A stretch of 64,000 nt of DNA from Anaerolineae bacterium (lineage in GTDB: Bacteria; Chloroflexota; Anaerolineae; Aggregatilineales; Phototrophicaceae), in NCBI GenBank assembly GCA_022823945.1, contig JAJEBK010000053.1, positions 183,030 to 247,029 of the forward strand, written 5' to 3'. The notes beneath the pieces are model-generated. The model searched no databases, was not told the DNA's origin, and was given only the letters and a program-made list of their open reading frames with translations. This document shows, piece by piece, positions 1 to 7,638 of the stretch (position 1 is its first letter; every line of letters starts with the position of its first letter). The position numbers and the translations under genes were made by a program.

Positions 1-1161
1 TTGTCGCAGGAGCTTTCCAGCACGAAGTCGCCAATCGAAAACGGCGGACCCGGGCACGGCTGCGGGCACAACCTGTACGGCACGGCTTGCCTGGGCGCTG
101 TACTGGCGCTGCAAAATGCCATGCGGGCGCAGGATATCGCGGGCACCATCCGTTTTTATGGCTGCCCGGCCGAAGAGACCCTGGTCGGCAAGACTTTCAT
201 GGCGCGCGATGGCGTCTTTGACGATCTGGACGCCGCCCTCACCTGGCATCCGGGCGATACCAATGTCGTTTGGAATGGCTCGTCTCTGGCGATGAATTCT
301 TTCCGCGTCAATTTCCATGGCGTGGCTGCCCATGCAGGTGGCTCGCCCTGGCTGGGTCGCAGCGCTCTCGATGGCGTCATGCTGATGGATGCCGGCGTCA
401 ATTATATGCGCGAGCATGTCCCGCCCGAATCGCGGATTCACAGCGTGGTTACCAGCGGCGGACAAGCGCCCAATGTCGTGCCGGCCTATGCGCAGGTGTG
501 GTATTTCGTGCGCGCGCCCAAACGGGCACAAGTCGAAGAAATGTATCGCTGGATGCAGGATATCGCCCAGGGCGCGGCGCTGATGACCGGCACGCGCTGT
601 GAAATCAAGTTTCTGACTGGCTGCTATGATATGCTACCCAACCAGGTAATTTCCGACCTGCTCTATAAAAAGATGGCGGCGGTGGACGACATGCGATTCA
701 CCGAAAAAGAGCGCGACTACGCGCGTGAGCTGCAAGCCAGCTTCCCGTCTGGCTCGGTGCAGCGCGGCTTCGACTGGATGCAGCGATCCACCAGCCAGGT
801 CTTGGACAGCGCGGACATGGCTGACCCGCTGTGGGAGGGCGTTTATCCCCATTCGCCGACGCCGCCACTGCTGGGAGGGTCTACCGAAGTCGCCGATGTC
901 AGCTGGATCACGCCGACAGCGCAGATGACTTGCGTATGCTGGCCCCTGGGCACGCCCGGGCACAGTTGGCAGACTGTCGCATCGACCGGCTCCAGCATCG
1001 GCGCAAAAGGCATGCTCCTGGCGGCGAAGACCATGGCGCTGGCTGGCTGCGAATTGCTTATGGACGCCGATTTGCTGGCGGCGGCAAAGGCGGAGTTCCT
1101 GGTTGCGCGCGGCGATGCGACCTATGTGACGCCGCTGCCGCCCGAAGCCACGCCCAAATGA
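1..1161 (+). CDS. M20-family amidohydrolase/peptidase, AbgB-like (5' end outside window)
   Basis: Zinc-dependent amidohydrolase resembling the p-aminobenzoyl-glutamate hydrolase/indole-acetyl-amino-acid hydrolase branch of M20. The visible 386 residues begin just before the metal-binding GHGCGHN motif. The PAEET stretch (about residues 56-60) supplies the catalytic Glu region, HPG gives a further metal ligand, and the GSTEVADVSW block lies near the C terminus. AbgB-type proteins have about 480 residues, so roughly 90 N-terminal residues are missing. The TTG at base 1 is therefore an internal codon, not a start. The substrate cannot be read from the sequence. It is followed by a short intergenic region with two dispersed repeats and then an aminotransferase on the same strand. 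Confidence 0.85.
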   Translation: MSQELSSTKSPIENGGPGHGCGHNLYGTACLGAVLALQNAMRAQDIAGTIRFYGCPAEETLVGKTFMARDGVFDDLDAALTWHPGDTNVVWNGSSLAMNSFRVNFHGVAAHAGGSPWLGRSALDGVMLMDAGVNYMREHVPPESRIHSVVTSGGQAPNVVPAYAQVWYFVRAPKRAQVEEMYRWMQDIAQGAALMTGTRCEIKFLTGCYDMLPNQVISDLLYKKMAAVDDMRFTEKERDYARELQASFPSGSVQRGFDWMQRSTSQVLDSADMADPLWEGVYPHSPTPPLLGGSTEVADVSWITPTAQMTCVCWPLGTPGHSWQTVASTGSSIGAKGMLLAAKTMALAGCELLMDADLLAAAKAEFLVARGDATYVTPLPPEATPK

Positions 1162-1214
1162 CCCCCCTCAATCCCCCCGACAGGTCAGGGGGAGGCAAAT
1201 CACGCGCGGATTCT
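1160..1214. repeat. Dispersed C-rich palindromic repeat, copy 1
   Basis: The core CCCCC-GACAGGTCA-GGGGG can form a hairpin and begins right at the stop codon of the upstream gene. A nearly identical stretch of about 50 bases lies in inverse orientation at 57902-57953. Related cores occur at 38179-38222 and 45312-45356, so this is a dispersed intergenic family rather than a gene-specific terminator. Confidence 0.8.
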
Positions 1215-1235
1215 GCCGATCGGTCATGCTTGCTA

Positions 1236-1286
1236 GCAGACTCTCGGTGCACTCCTACTACTCGGTGTACTCGGTGGTGAAAAAAT
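1236..1286. repeat. Dispersed CTCGGTG-type repeat arm
   Basis: The segment contains repeated CTCGGTG(C/T)ACTC units followed by CGGTGGTGAAAA. It matches the right arm of the inverted pair at 36578-36800. It fills most of the space before the aminotransferase ribosome-binding site. Confidence 0.65.
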
Positions 1287-1305
1287 AAACTGAGAGGGTT
1301 CACGA

Positions 1306-2505
1306 ATGCAGCTGCAAAGCACGCCGCAAGGCATCGTCGCTGGCAGCATTCCGCTCTTCGCCGGGCATCCCGCGCCAGAATTGCTGCCTGTGCGCGGCAT
1401 CGGACGGGCGCTGGCTGGCTGGGACGAGCGTCCGCCTTTGCGCGCATTCAATTATGGCGACGAACAAGGCGATCCAAAGCTGCTGGATTTTCTGCTGGCG
1501 CGCCTGAACGACACAGAACAACTGGACATCGGGCACGAGAATCTGATGATCATCCCTGGCTCGACAGGCGGCGTAGCCATGCTGACGCGCCTGCTGACAA
1601 AAGCTGGCGATACTGTATTGGTCGACGCGCCGAGCTACCGCGATGCGTTGCACATCTTCCGCGACCAGGGGCTTGTGCTGCGCGCCATCCCCATAGATGA
1701 CGAGGGTCCCAGGCTGGACGCGCTGGCTGCCGAACTGGAACGTCTGACGGCAGTGCAAGTGCGTCCGCGCTTTTATTATGTCGTGCCCAACTTTCAAAAT
1801 CCCAGCGGCATCACCGTCAGCGAAGTGCGTCGCCGCGCCATCATCGAGCTGAGCAATCGGCATGGCTTCTGCATCGTCGAGGATGATGTCTACAGCGATT
1901 TGCGCTTTGCTGGCTGTGCTCCACCGAGTTTCTATGCGCTGGCTCGCGGCGAGAATGTCTTGCGCCTGGGCAGCTTTTCCAAGACATTGGCGCCGGGCTT
2001 GCGTCTGGGCTGGCTGGTGGGTGGTTCGCGACAGATCGCCGGGTTTGTTGAAAGCGGCGTGCTGCGCATGGGTGGCGGGGCGAACCCCTATAGCGCGGCG
2101 CTGGTGGCGGAGTATTGTCAAAGCGGCGCATGGCAGGCGCATGTGGACTGGCTGCGCGGGCAATATCGAGAACGGCGCGATGTGGCGCTGGCTGCGCTGG
2201 CTGAAACTATGCCAGAAGGCGTCAGTTGGACGCGTCCCGCTGGCGGCTACTTCATCTGGCTGCGGCTGCCTGGCGCGCTGGATGTCGATGCGCTGGAGCG
2301 AAGGGCGCAGGCGCAGCAGGTTTATTTCGCCAACGGACGCGGCTTCTTCTCCGAGCCAGCCATGGGCGCGCATTTTCTGCGGCTGTCTTACAGCTACCTG
2401 TCGCATGACGATTTGCGGGTGGGCATCGGCATCCTGAGCCGATTGATAGAGCGCTTGTCTACCCCCCACGGTCCCCCCATATCAATGGGGGGAAGCGCTC
2501 GTTAG
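1306..2505 (+). CDS. PLP-dependent aminotransferase, class I/II fold (MocR/2-aminoadipate type, no regulator domain)
   Basis: Fold-type I aminotransferase of about 399 residues without the N-terminal GntR domain found in MocR regulators. Visible features are the PGSTGGVAML cofactor-phosphate segment, VDAPSYRD, VVPNFQNPSG (Asn contacting PLP), EDDVYSDL, and SFSKTLAPGLRLGW with the Schiff-base lysine. The family transaminates 2-aminoadipate, aromatic or branched amino acids; specificity cannot be assigned. The start is supported by GAGAGG (1292-1297) eight bases before the ATG. The last 15 or so residues (from LSTPHGPP) are encoded by a C-rich palindromic repeat (2459-2497) rather than family-typical sequence, so the native stop may have been lost when the repeat arrived. 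Confidence 0.85.
   Translation: MQLQSTPQGIVAGSIPLFAGHPAPELLPVRGIGRALAGWDERPPLRAFNYGDEQGDPKLLDFLLARLNDTEQLDIGHENLMIIPGSTGGVAMLTRLLTKAGDTVLVDAPSYRDALHIFRDQGLVLRAIPIDDEGPRLDALAAELERLTAVQVRPRFYYVVPNFQNPSGITVSEVRRRAIIELSNRHGFCIVEDDVYSDLRFAGCAPPSFYALARGENVLRLGSFSKTLAPGLRLGWLVGGSRQIAGFVESGVLRMGGGANPYSAALVAEYCQSGAWQAHVDWLRGQYRERRDVALAALAETMPEGVSWTRPAGGYFIWLRLPGALDVDALERRAQAQQVYFANGRGFFSEPAMGAHFLRLSYSYLSHDDLRVGIGILSRLIERLSTPHGPPISMGGSAR
2459..2497. repeat. C-rich palindromic repeat within the aminotransferase 3' end
   Basis: The arms CCCCCCAT (2473-2480) and ATGGGGGG (2485-2492) are perfectly complementary around a 4-base loop. The flanks (ACCCCCCACGGTCC and GGAAGCG) resemble the other palindromic repeats in the window. 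It lies before the stop codon, so it encodes the protein's C-terminal tail and may also act as an RNA hairpin. Confidence 0.65.
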
Positions 2506-2550
2506 TGCGCTTAGCCGTGCCGGACATGCAGCACGCGCGCCGGGGCTTAT

Positions 2551-2623
2551 CAGCGAGGAAAGGACTCGAACCTTTAACCTTGTGCTCCAAAGGCACCTGC
2601 TCTGCCAATTGAGCTACCTCGCT
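2551..2623 (-). tRNA. tRNA-Gln (anticodon TTG)
   Basis: Read on the minus strand it folds as a 73-nt cloverleaf. The acceptor stem AGCGAGG/CCTCGCT is perfect, the D arm is GCTC/GAGC, the anticodon loop is CTTTGGA (TTG), and the T arm AAAGG-TTCGAGT-CCTTT is canonical. The discriminator is G and CCA is not encoded. The outermost anticodon-stem pair (27-43) is a G-A mismatch. Confidence 0.9.
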
Positions 2624-2706
2624 AGATGCTATCGGGTATTGTAGCAAAACGGTCGCCAAGCTCAAGCGTGAAAACGCCGCGAGGGCGCGACAGTCACGAA
2701 ACGAAT

Positions 2707-2734
2707 TTGCAGGTCGCCACTTCTGCGCTATAGT
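2707..2734 (+). promoter_or_regulatory. Promoter of SH3/HEACH paralog A
   Basis: TTGCAG (2707-2712), 16-base spacer, TATAGT (2729-2734). The surrounding block is repeated in front of paralogs B and D, including the spacer GTCGCCACTTCTGCGC, so promoter and gene were duplicated together. Confidence 0.65.
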
Positions 2735-2768
2735 CCACTCGGTATTCGTCACTTGTGGGAGATAATCG

Positions 2769-3812
2769 ATGCGAGCCAAATGCTTCGCAGTGCTAATCGC
2801 ATTCTGCATGGTTATCGTCCATGTGTCGGCGCAGCCTTATTCCATTCGCGCCAACCGGGGGCTGAACCTGCGAGCCGCGCCCAGCCTCAATGCCGACATC
2901 GCTGACACTGTGCCATCGGGTAGCATCCTGCAAGTCGTGGGCAATTTTAATCGCTGGCTGAAGATCGACCGCAATGGCAGGGAAGTTTGGCTGGCGGGTT
3001 GGGTGAATTTCAGCCGCGGTGATGAGAGCACCGCAGCGTCAAATCCGCAGCCTGCGAGCGCCGCGTCGGCGAATGTGGATAATTGCTGCTTTGTCGATCG
3101 CCAGTGCAGCAGCGATGCGGAATGGGAAGCCGGTTATTGGGCGTACCAGAACGGGCAATGCGCCGCGCCCGCCCAGCCCCAGCCAGTGCCGCCCGCGCAA
3201 CCTGGGTCCAGCGCGCCGTCCACCGTAGACAACTGCTGCCATGTTGATCGGCAGTGCAGCAGCGATGCGGAATGGATAAACGGTTTTTGGGCATTTCAGA
3301 ACAACCAATGCCCATCTTCCACTCAATCTCCCGCGCCAGAATTGTCCAGACCACGCATAGAGGGGTCAGAAATCTTTGCCCGCCAGATAAATGCCACGCT
3401 CGATTTATTGCAGAACACGACGACGAAGTGGTATGACTATATTATTAGCGGTATGGACCGAATCTTTGAAGTTCCATCGCTTACCGGTAAGCCTTCTTCA
3501 TGCATCGGCAACGCGCACTTGCCGATAAAAGCGGCGTCGGCGCACACGGGCTGCACCTTTATCGCTACGACTTGCTGGTCGCAACGCATGTGGTGGGTTG
3601 GCTTGCTCGCGCACGAAGCCTGCCACATCCACACGTATGAGGCTGGAATCGACTACGCAGCGATGGGCTTGGATGAGGAAATCGAGTGCGGAAAAATTGG
3701 CTACGCCGCCTCGCTTGCGGTTAATCCCGCTTGGACGAGAAGTGTTGTCAAACGTAATCTGAACGCTACTCGTGTCAGTTTTGGACAGCCAATTATCGTT
3801 CCGACCTGTTAG
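2769..3812 (+). CDS. Secreted SH3b/cysteine-repeat protein with HEACH metallopeptidase-like domain (paralog A)
   Basis: Secreted protein of 347 residues, first of four tandem paralogs. It has a signal peptide ending near VSA/QPYS (residue about 21), then a bacterial SH3 domain (about 24-83, NLRAAPS...WVNFSR). Two NCC repeats of about 28 residues follow, pattern NCC-x2-DRQC-x-SDAEW-x2-G-x-WA-x-QN-x-QC. A Pro/Ala linker leads to a C-terminal domain of about 160 residues. H282-E-A-C-H286 in that domain matches the HExxH zinc site, with an acidic cluster DEEIEC about 20 residues on that could give the third ligand. SH3b suggests cell-wall or surface binding. Peptidase activity is inferred from the motif only. 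The stop codon directly follows a final Cys. It is transcribed from its own copy of a shared promoter. Confidence 0.75.
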   Translation: MRAKCFAVLIAFCMVIVHVSAQPYSIRANRGLNLRAAPSLNADIADTVPSGSILQVVGNFNRWLKIDRNGREVWLAGWVNFSRGDESTAASNPQPASAASANVDNCCFVDRQCSSDAEWEAGYWAYQNGQCAAPAQPQPVPPAQPGSSAPSTVDNCCHVDRQCSSDAEWINGFWAFQNNQCPSSTQSPAPELSRPRIEGSEIFARQINATLDLLQNTTTKWYDYIISGMDRIFEVPSLTGKPSSCIGNAHLPIKAASAHTGCTFIATTCWSQRMWWVGLLAHEACHIHTYEAGIDYAAMGLDEEIECGKIGYAASLAVNPAWTRSVVKRNLNATRVSFGQPIIVPTC

Positions 3813-3873
3813 AGCAATCGGCTTGCGTGAAAACGACGCGAGGGCGCGACAGCCCGACAGTCACGAACCGAAT

Positions 3874-3901
3874 TTGCCGGTCGCCACTTCTGCGCTATAG
3901 T
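3874..3901 (+). promoter_or_regulatory. Promoter of paralog B (duplicated module)
   Basis: TTGCCG (3874-3879), 16-base spacer identical to that before paralog A, TATAGT (3896-3901). The ATG of paralog B follows 31 bases later. Confidence 0.65.
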
Positions 3902-3932
3902 CCACTCGGTATGCGTCACGGCGAGGTAATCT

Positions 3933-5078
3933 ATGAAAACCAAACGGTTCGCAATGCTGATCGCGCTCTGTCTGCTCGTCTCCCATGTGTCGGCGCAGCC
4001 TTATTCCATTCGCGCCAACAGAGGCTTGAACCTGCGAGCCGCGCCCAGCCTCACTGCGGACATCGCGGACACTGTGCCATCGGGCAGCATTCTGCAAGTC
4101 ATCGGGCATTCTGGCGAATGGCTGCAGATCGACAGCAATGGCCGGGAAGTTTGGCTGGCGGATTGGGTCAATTTCAGCCGCGTTGACAGCAGCGAGCCAA
4201 CGGAAGCTCAGCAGCCGACAACGCCTGTCGACAACTGCTGTGGCATCGACCGGCAATGCAGCAGCGACCAAGAATGGACCGATGGCTATTGGGCATTTCA
4301 GAATGGTCAATGCCCCGCTCCCGCCCAGCCACAGCCAGTGATGCCCGCGCAACCTGGAGCCAGCGCGCCGGCAACCGGAGGCAATTGCTGCGACTCTATT
4401 TGGGAATGTCGGTATGAAGAGGAAAGGGTGCAGGGCTACTACGCTTTTCAGATAAATCAGTGCGCTGGCCTCCCCGATTATTCCGCGATCACACTGACGG
4501 GCCCCGTGCCCAGGATCGAGGGATCGAGTCGATTTGTGCAACACATAACAGCGGCGCTTAAATTGATGAAGAGCCTAGCGCCAGCCTGGTACAACTATGT
4601 GATAACCGGCATGGACTTAATCGTTGAAGAACACGGTCAGGGTCGCTGCAGGGCCACTGCTAATTATCACGAAAGAAGAGTCGCCGTGGGGTCTTGCTTT
4701 ATTGATTTCTCTTCACGGTTTACTGGAGTCATTGAGCATGATCTATCCGGCACGGCTGGGATGCTTGGCCATGAGGCTTGCCACATTCATCGACAGGAAG
4801 AGGGGTTTGTCTATAATCATTCAACGAGCGGACACGAGGAAGAGATGTGCAAAAAGCTCGGAACGGGCGCATCGGTACTCATTGACAGCGCCCTGGCAAC
4901 TGGTCTTGACCCGAGGCGTGGGACGACCTACTTTGATAAAGACGTAACGTTGAGCTTGCTCAGACAATACTGCTCGGCAGGGTATAGAGCGGATCTATTT
5001 TGTCCGACGCTTCAACGGCTGGAAAGCACATGGAGAAATGTGCCGTACTCGGTCTTCCCACCGGGGGCGCCTGAGTAG
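3933..5078 (+). CDS. Secreted SH3b/cysteine-repeat protein with HEACH metallopeptidase-like domain (paralog B)
   Basis: 381 residues, same architecture as its neighbours: signal peptide (to about residue 22), SH3b domain (about 25-85), one canonical NCC repeat and one diverged repeat (NCCDSIWEC...GYYAFQINQC), then the catalytic-type domain with H280-E-A-C-H284 and a downstream GHEEEMC cluster. Its C-terminal extension (YFDKDVTLSLLRQYC, LFCPTLQRLESTW, FPPGAPE) is shared with paralog D but absent from A. Six or more conserved cysteines in the mature protein suggest disulfides in an extracytoplasmic location. The high identity in the first 80 residues and the divergence downstream point to recent duplication followed by rapid change of the C-terminal domain. 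The substrate is unknown. Confidence 0.75.
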   Translation: MKTKRFAMLIALCLLVSHVSAQPYSIRANRGLNLRAAPSLTADIADTVPSGSILQVIGHSGEWLQIDSNGREVWLADWVNFSRVDSSEPTEAQQPTTPVDNCCGIDRQCSSDQEWTDGYWAFQNGQCPAPAQPQPVMPAQPGASAPATGGNCCDSIWECRYEEERVQGYYAFQINQCAGLPDYSAITLTGPVPRIEGSSRFVQHITAALKLMKSLAPAWYNYVITGMDLIVEEHGQGRCRATANYHERRVAVGSCFIDFSSRFTGVIEHDLSGTAGMLGHEACHIHRQEEGFVYNHSTSGHEEEMCKKLGTGASVLIDSALATGLDPRRGTTYFDKDVTLSLLRQYCSAGYRADLFCPTLQRLESTWRNVPYSVFPPGAPE

Positions 5079-5094
5079 TGAGCGTTAGCCATCC

Positions 5095-5172
5095 CTGTTC
5101 TCAGGCTGGCGGACGCCAAGCGCCTCGTTCAGCGGCACGAGAAGCGCCATGCCATGAATGGGTTCAATGCCG
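5095..5172 (-). pseudogene. Decayed 3' fragment of the PII-like gene
   Basis: On the minus strand this stretch reads IEPIHGMALLVPLNEALGV followed by RQPENRDG and a stop. That aligns residue by residue with the C terminus of the intact PII-like protein at 7635-8024 (LEPNHGVAFVLPLDEAIGV, RAPESGDG). No upstream part of the gene is present. It is a remnant left between paralogs B and C, in the same relative place as the intact gene next to paralog D. Confidence 0.8.
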
Positions 5173-5197
5173 TGTTTATCGCGGTGGGAGAAAATCT

Positions 5198-6049
5198 GTG
5201 AAGATCAGGTGTATCGCACTGCTAATCGCGTTCTGTATGCTCGTCGCCCATGTGTCGGCGCAGCCATATTCCATTCGCGCGAACAGGGGTTTGAACCTGC
5301 GAGCCGCGCCCAGCCTCAATGCCGACATCGCAGACACTGTGCCATCGGGCAGCATTCTGCAAGTCGTGGGCAAGTTAAATCGCTGGCTGAAGATCGACCG
5401 CAATGGCCGGGAAGTTTGGCTGGCGGATTGGGTCAATTTCAGCCGCATCGACAGCAGCGAGCCAACGGAAGCTCAGCAGCCGACAACGCTTGTCGACAAC
5501 TGCTGTGGCATCGACCGGCAATGCCAAAGCGAGGCGGAATGGGAAGCTGGCTATTGGGCGTATCAGAACGGGCAATGCGCCGCGCCCGCCCAACCTCAGC
5601 CAGTGACGCACGTGCAACCTGTGGCCAGCGCGTCTTCTCGACCACAAATTGAAGGCTCGGTTCGCTTTGTCGCCCGGGTTGAGGCCGCGCTTGACCTGAT
5701 GCAGAGCGGCGCGCCCGAATGGTACGATTATGTAATTCGCTATGTGGACTTGATTATCGAAGTTCCAGACTCGTATCCAGCTTGTCATAAGCATCGTGCC
5801 TATGTCTACAATGAACCACCGAACAACGTTTACATTGAAACCTGCCAAGCCTTGGTCGTTGGCGGACATGCTGGCGTGGTATTTATGGTGACCACCTTGG
5901 TGCATGAAGCTTGCCACAAATATCACCAGCACGAAGGGATCGTATATCCCGGCGGGCAGGAGGAAGAGGAATGGGAGTGCCATAGGGTCTCTAAAGCGGG
6001 CACCAAGGTTTTGGATCCGGCCGAGCGCTACGCCGAATGGTTTATTTGA
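5198..6049 (+). CDS. Secreted SH3b/cysteine-repeat HEACH protein (paralog C), probably truncated by an in-frame TGA
   Basis: 283 residues from a GTG start, chosen because it aligns with the ATG of the paralogs and follows GGGAG with the same spacing. It has a signal peptide, SH3b domain, a single NCC repeat, and the HEACH motif at residue 236-240 followed by an EEEEWEC cluster. The frame stays open after the TGA at 6047-6049 for another 40 codons (QGLVLARLRATNCFAKINSY...FTC) to a TAG at 6170-6172, so the extension seen in B and D is probably present but cut off by a nonsense mutation. The -35/-10 module found before A, B and D is missing here, replaced by the PII-like relic. Expression may depend on read-through from paralog B. 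Confidence 0.7.
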   Translation: MKIRCIALLIAFCMLVAHVSAQPYSIRANRGLNLRAAPSLNADIADTVPSGSILQVVGKLNRWLKIDRNGREVWLADWVNFSRIDSSEPTEAQQPTTLVDNCCGIDRQCQSEAEWEAGYWAYQNGQCAAPAQPQPVTHVQPVASASSRPQIEGSVRFVARVEAALDLMQSGAPEWYDYVIRYVDLIIEVPDSYPACHKHRAYVYNEPPNNVYIETCQALVVGGHAGVVFMVTTLVHEACHKYHQHEGIVYPGGQEEEEWECHRVSKAGTKVLDPAERYAEWFI

Positions 6050-6161
6050 CAAGGACTTGTCCTTGCGCGGTTGCGGGCGACCAATTGCTTCGCCAAGATC
6101 AACAGCTATGACGAGTTCTACCGTGTGCTCGACAACTCCCACGATTTCCGTGGCGCGGACT

Positions 6162-6225
6162 TCACTTGCTAGTCGTCCCGTCTTCTGGCTGGCGCACGCC
6201 GATCTCCTCGTCAAGCGCGAAAACG
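6162..6225 (-). pseudogene. Second decayed 3' fragment of the PII-like gene
   Basis: Minus-strand reading gives VFALDEEIGVRQPEDG and then a short tail to a stop. This matches the intact protein's LPLDEAIGVRAPESGDG ending. It sits between paralogs C and D, just before the duplicated promoter block, and supports a tandem duplication unit that included the 3' end of the PII-like gene. Confidence 0.75.
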
Positions 6226-6265
6226 ACGCGTGGGCGCGCGACAGCCTGACAGTCACACTTCAATT

Positions 6266-6293
6266 TTTCCGGTCGCCACTTCTGCGCTATAGT
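6266..6293 (+). promoter_or_regulatory. Promoter of paralog D (duplicated module)
   Basis: TTTCCG (6266-6271), the same 16-base spacer as before A and B, TATAGT (6288-6293). The ATG of paralog D is 34 bases downstream, preceded by GAGA. Confidence 0.6.
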
Positions 6294-6327
6294 CCACTCG
6301 GTATTCGTCACTTGTGAGAGATAATCT

Positions 6328-7638
6328 ATGAAAACCAAATGGTTCGCACTGCTGATCGCGCTCTGTCTGCTCGTCGCCCATGTGTCGGCGCAGCCTTATT
6401 CCATTCGCGCTAACCGGGGGCTGAACTTGAGAACGGAACCCAGCCTCACTGCCGACATCGCTGACACTGTGCCATCGGGCAGCATTCTGCAAGTCATCGG
6501 GCATTCTGGCGAATGGCTGCAGATCGACCGCAATGGCCGGGAAGTTTGGCTGGCGGATTGGGTGAATTTCAGCCGCGTCGACAGCAGCGAGCCAACGGAA
6601 GCTCAGCAGCCGACAACGCTTGTCGACAACTGCTGTGGCATCGACCGGCAATGCCAAAGCGAGGCGGACTGGGAAGCTGGCTATTGGGCTTTCCAGAACG
6701 GGCAATGCGCCGCGTCCGCCCAGCCCCAGCCAGCGATGCCCGCGCAACCTGGAGCCAGCGCGCCGGCGCATGTAGACAACTGCTGCTATGTTGATCGGCA
6801 ATGTGAACTCGATTGGGAATGGACTGAGGGCTATTGGGCTTATCAGACCGGGCAATGCACCGCGCCCGCCCAGTCTCAGCCAGTGACGCGCGCTCTGCCC
6901 ACAGCCAGGGAACTGGCGACAGGTGGCAATTGCTGTAGCTCTATTTGGAACTGCCTGTACGAATGGGATAGGGTGCAGGGCTATTACGCTTATCAGATAA
7001 ATCAGTGCGCTGGTCTGCCGCAGACTTCCGCGATCACGCTTACGGGCCCCGTGCCCAGGATCGAGGGTTCGGATCGATTTGTTCAACACATTATCGCGAC
7101 GCTTAAATTACTGAAGAGCATAGCGCCGGCGTGGTACAACTATGTGGTTACCGGAATGGATGTAATCGTTGAATCCACCGGAACACGCAATCAAGGTTCC
7201 TGCACCGCCTCTGCTAATGATCGCTATAGAAGAGTCACCCTGGAATCTTGCTGGATTGATTACGGTTCGCAGATTACTGGAGTCATCGAGCACGATCAAG
7301 CCGACACGGCTACAGCGCTTGCCCATGAGGCTTGCCACATTCATACACATGAAGAGGGGATCGTTTTTGCGAATCAAGAACACGAGGAAGCGGAGTGCAG
7401 GAAGTTCGGTACGGGCGTATCGGTACTCTTTTCCGGCGCCTATGCAGTTGGAATGAGCCCGAGGAGCGGCGTGACTTACTGGTGTAAGGATCGTGCATTG
7501 AACGAGCTTAGAAGTTTCTGCTCGCATGGGTACAGGGCTGATCTGTTTTGTCCGACGCTTCAAGAGCTGGAAAGCAAATGGCAAGATGTGCCCTACGCGC
7601 TCTTTCCACCTGGGGCGCCTGAGTGGATGAGTTGCTAG
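6328..7638 (+). CDS. Secreted SH3b/cysteine-repeat protein with HEACH metallopeptidase-like domain (paralog D)
   Basis: The longest member of the array, 436 residues. Signal peptide, SH3b domain (about 25-85), then three NCC repeats: two canonical (NCCGIDRQC, NCCYVDRQC) and one diverged (NCCSSIWNC). The C-terminal domain holds H333-E-A-C-H337, EEGIVF and an EHEEAEC cluster, and ends with a region matching B (ADLFCPTLQELES, FPPGAPEW). Repeat number varies across the array (A 2, B 2, C 1, D 3), as expected for a module that expands and contracts. The last four bases overlap the convergent PII-like gene, so this is probably the ancestral arrangement from which the other units derive. Confidence 0.75.
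   Translation: MKTKWFALLIALCLLVAHVSAQPYSIRANRGLNLRTEPSLTADIADTVPSGSILQVIGHSGEWLQIDRNGREVWLADWVNFSRVDSSEPTEAQQPTTLVDNCCGIDRQCQSEADWEAGYWAFQNGQCAASAQPQPAMPAQPGASAPAHVDNCCYVDRQCELDWEWTEGYWAYQTGQCTAPAQSQPVTRALPTARELATGGNCCSSIWNCLYEWDRVQGYYAYQINQCAGLPQTSAITLTGPVPRIEGSDRFVQHIIATLKLLKSIAPAWYNYVVTGMDVIVESTGTRNQGSCTASANDRYRRVTLESCWIDYGSQITGVIEHDQADTATALAHEACHIHTHEEGIVFANQEHEEAECRKFGTGVSVLFSGAYAVGMSPRSGVTYWCKDRALNELRSFCSHGYRADLFCPTLQELESKWQDVPYALFPPGAPEWMSC

Noticed and set aside
6047..6049. Selenocysteine codon in paralog C
   Set aside because: The paralogs have no Cys at the aligned position, and I see no clear SECIS-like hairpin directly after the TGA. A nonsense mutation is simpler.
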